The notes under the pieces are model-generated. The model saw only the letters and a program-made list of their open reading frames with translations. It searched no databases and was not told the DNA's origin. Position numbers and translations under genes: made by a program. Shown here one piece after another: positions 4,803 through 5,660 of a stretch of DNA of 5,660 nt (within the stretch, counting starts at the first letter, position 1; each line of letters starts with the position of its first letter). The DNA comes from an uncultured Collinsella sp. (GTDB lineage Bacteria > Actinomycetota > Coriobacteriia > Coriobacteriales > Coriobacteriaceae): positions 1-5,660 of the forward strand of contig CAJJZO010000121.1 in NCBI GenBank assembly GCA_905197585.1, in the 5' to 3' direction.

Positions 4803-5660
4803 TTATCCCGCCAGATACGCTTCCAGCGCGGGCAAGGTTGCCCCCGCATCGCGACGGCCGACTTGGTAGATGCGCTCGAGCTCATCCGGTTCGCGGCACA
4901 GCGACGGCACCTTCACCGATTCGCTTGGCCGCACCACAAAGATTTCGCCGGCAGCCTCGCGACGTGCCAGGTCATCGAGCGTGGCATTGTAGACCTCATG
5001 CCGATGCTCAAGCGCTGCGACAAACTCCGGGTAGTGACGGAACGCGCGCCGCAGCATGGGCATCACGCTGTTGGGCTGCTTCACAAAGCCCGCCGGCTGC
5101 GTCAGCACCACGATGTTACGGTCATACCCCTGCGCAAACAGCCATGCGCTGGGAATAGAGTCAGCCACGCCACCATCCAGATACTTATGCCCGTCAATAG
5201 CAACGGGACGCGTCGCCACAGGAATAGCAGACGACGCCCGGATCCACTCGATATCGCGCTCATCGCCATACGGCAGGTCGTGATAGACGGCCTTGCCCGT
5301 CTCGATATCGGTACACACGCACGTAAATCGCATGGGGCAGGCGCGGTACGCCTCCAAGTCGATGGGATCGCGCTCGATAGGCACCTCGTGATAGGCAAAA
5401 TCGGCATTGAACATATCGCCGGTCCGCAGCCAGCTTGCTACTCCCGCATAGCGCTTGTCGGCACAATAGGCTTTGTTGTAGCGGATGGCGCGGCCAATCT
5501 GGCGCGATTTAAAGTTGTAGCCAAACGCCGCGCCCGCCGAGACACCCACCATATGATCGCAGGTCAAACCGTGCTCCATCCAAACGTCGAGCACGCCCGC
5601 CGTATACATACCGCGGTAGCCGCCTCCCTCGAGCGCGAGCCCCACCGTGTGTGATGTCTC
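4803..5660 (-). CDS. Patatin-like phospholipase (5' end beyond right edge)
   Basis: A patatin-family acyl hydrolase cleaving acyl chains from phospholipids or other lipids with a Ser-Asp dyad. Numbering from the GTG at 5645: EGGGYRG (6-12) is the oxyanion loop, GVSAG (34-38) the nucleophile elbow with S36, and DGG (157-159) holds the catalytic Asp. Together with the IPVATRP and DGHKYLDGG context this resembles the bacterial YjjU-type group. About 280 residues is normal for it. The GTG at 5645 is unlikely to be the true start: there is no Shine-Dalgarno before it, the frame stays open to 5660 (five more codons, ETSHT), and relatives have a few residues before the LALEGGG strand. I see no signal peptide in the visible part, so a cytoplasmic or membrane-associated role is likely. 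It converges on thiE with a hairpin between and shows no functional link to the thiamin genes. The substrate is unknown. Confidence 0.92.
   Translation of the reverse strand, partial: ETSHTVGLALEGGGYRGMYTAGVLDVWMEHGLTCDHMVGVSAGAAFGYNFKSRQIGRAIRYNKAYCADKRYAGVASWLRTGDMFNADFAYHEVPIERDPIDLEAYRACPMRFTCVCTDIETGKAVYHDLPYGDERDIEWIRASSAIPVATRPVAIDGHKYLDGGVADSIPSAWLFAQGYDRNIVVLTQPAGFVKQPNSVMPMLRRAFRHYPEFVAALEHRHEVYNATLDDLARREAAGEIFVVRPSESVKVPSLCREPDELERIYQVGRRDAGATLPALEAYLAG

Noticed and set aside
4374..5654. 426-codon plus-strand frame over the end of thiE and all of the patatin gene
   Set aside because: It overlaps thiE out of frame and then runs antisense to patatin, whose catalytic motifs are intact. 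Its composition is Arg/His-rich, as expected for a shadow frame.

Overview
The window reads as a high-GC gut actinobacterium of the Coriobacteriia, most likely a Collinsella-type genome. This rests on GC-rich codon use, the style of the proteins, and strong AGGGAG/AGGAGG ribosome binding sites; no marker gene is present to prove it.

Layout. (1) Positions 1-534, minus strand: the 5' part of a gene that runs off the left edge. Its first ~22 residues look like the start of a cobalamin-independent methionine synthase (MetE)-like protein. From about residue 23 it becomes an Ala/Lys/Asp-rich coiled coil followed by the start of a CAP/SCP-type extracellular domain. It has no signal peptide. This chimeric reading frame is the oddest thing in the window. 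(2) 535-686: a low-GC intergenic stretch with repeated TATATAG motifs. (3) 687-1583 and 1594-2502, both minus: a LysR-type regulator and, just upstream and probably co-transcribed, a Cof-type HAD phosphatase. (4) 2503-2824: a divergent control region. It holds a near-perfect 30-bp inverted repeat flanked by symmetrically placed outward -10-like boxes, then a TPP riboswitch with a terminator-like hairpin and a possible Shine-Dalgarno sequestering helix. (5) 2825-4701, plus: a tight three-gene thiamin salvage operon, thiM, a small MTH1187/YqgV-type thiamin-binding protein, and thiE. (6) 4702-4802: a 14-bp perfect hairpin between convergent genes. (7) 4803-5660, minus: a patatin-like phospholipase whose start lies beyond the right edge.

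How it works together. ThiM phosphorylates salvaged hydroxyethylthiazole, and ThiE couples it to HMP pyrophosphate to give thiamin phosphate. The small protein between them probably binds thiamin or a precursor. The TPP riboswitch shuts the operon off when thiamin pyrophosphate is plentiful. ThiD, needed to supply HMP-PP, is not in the window. The LysR regulator fits, by family precedent, the MetE-like gene whose 5' end lies just downstream of it. That makes the switch to CAP-protein sequence within the next gene look like a rearrangement or an assembly join.
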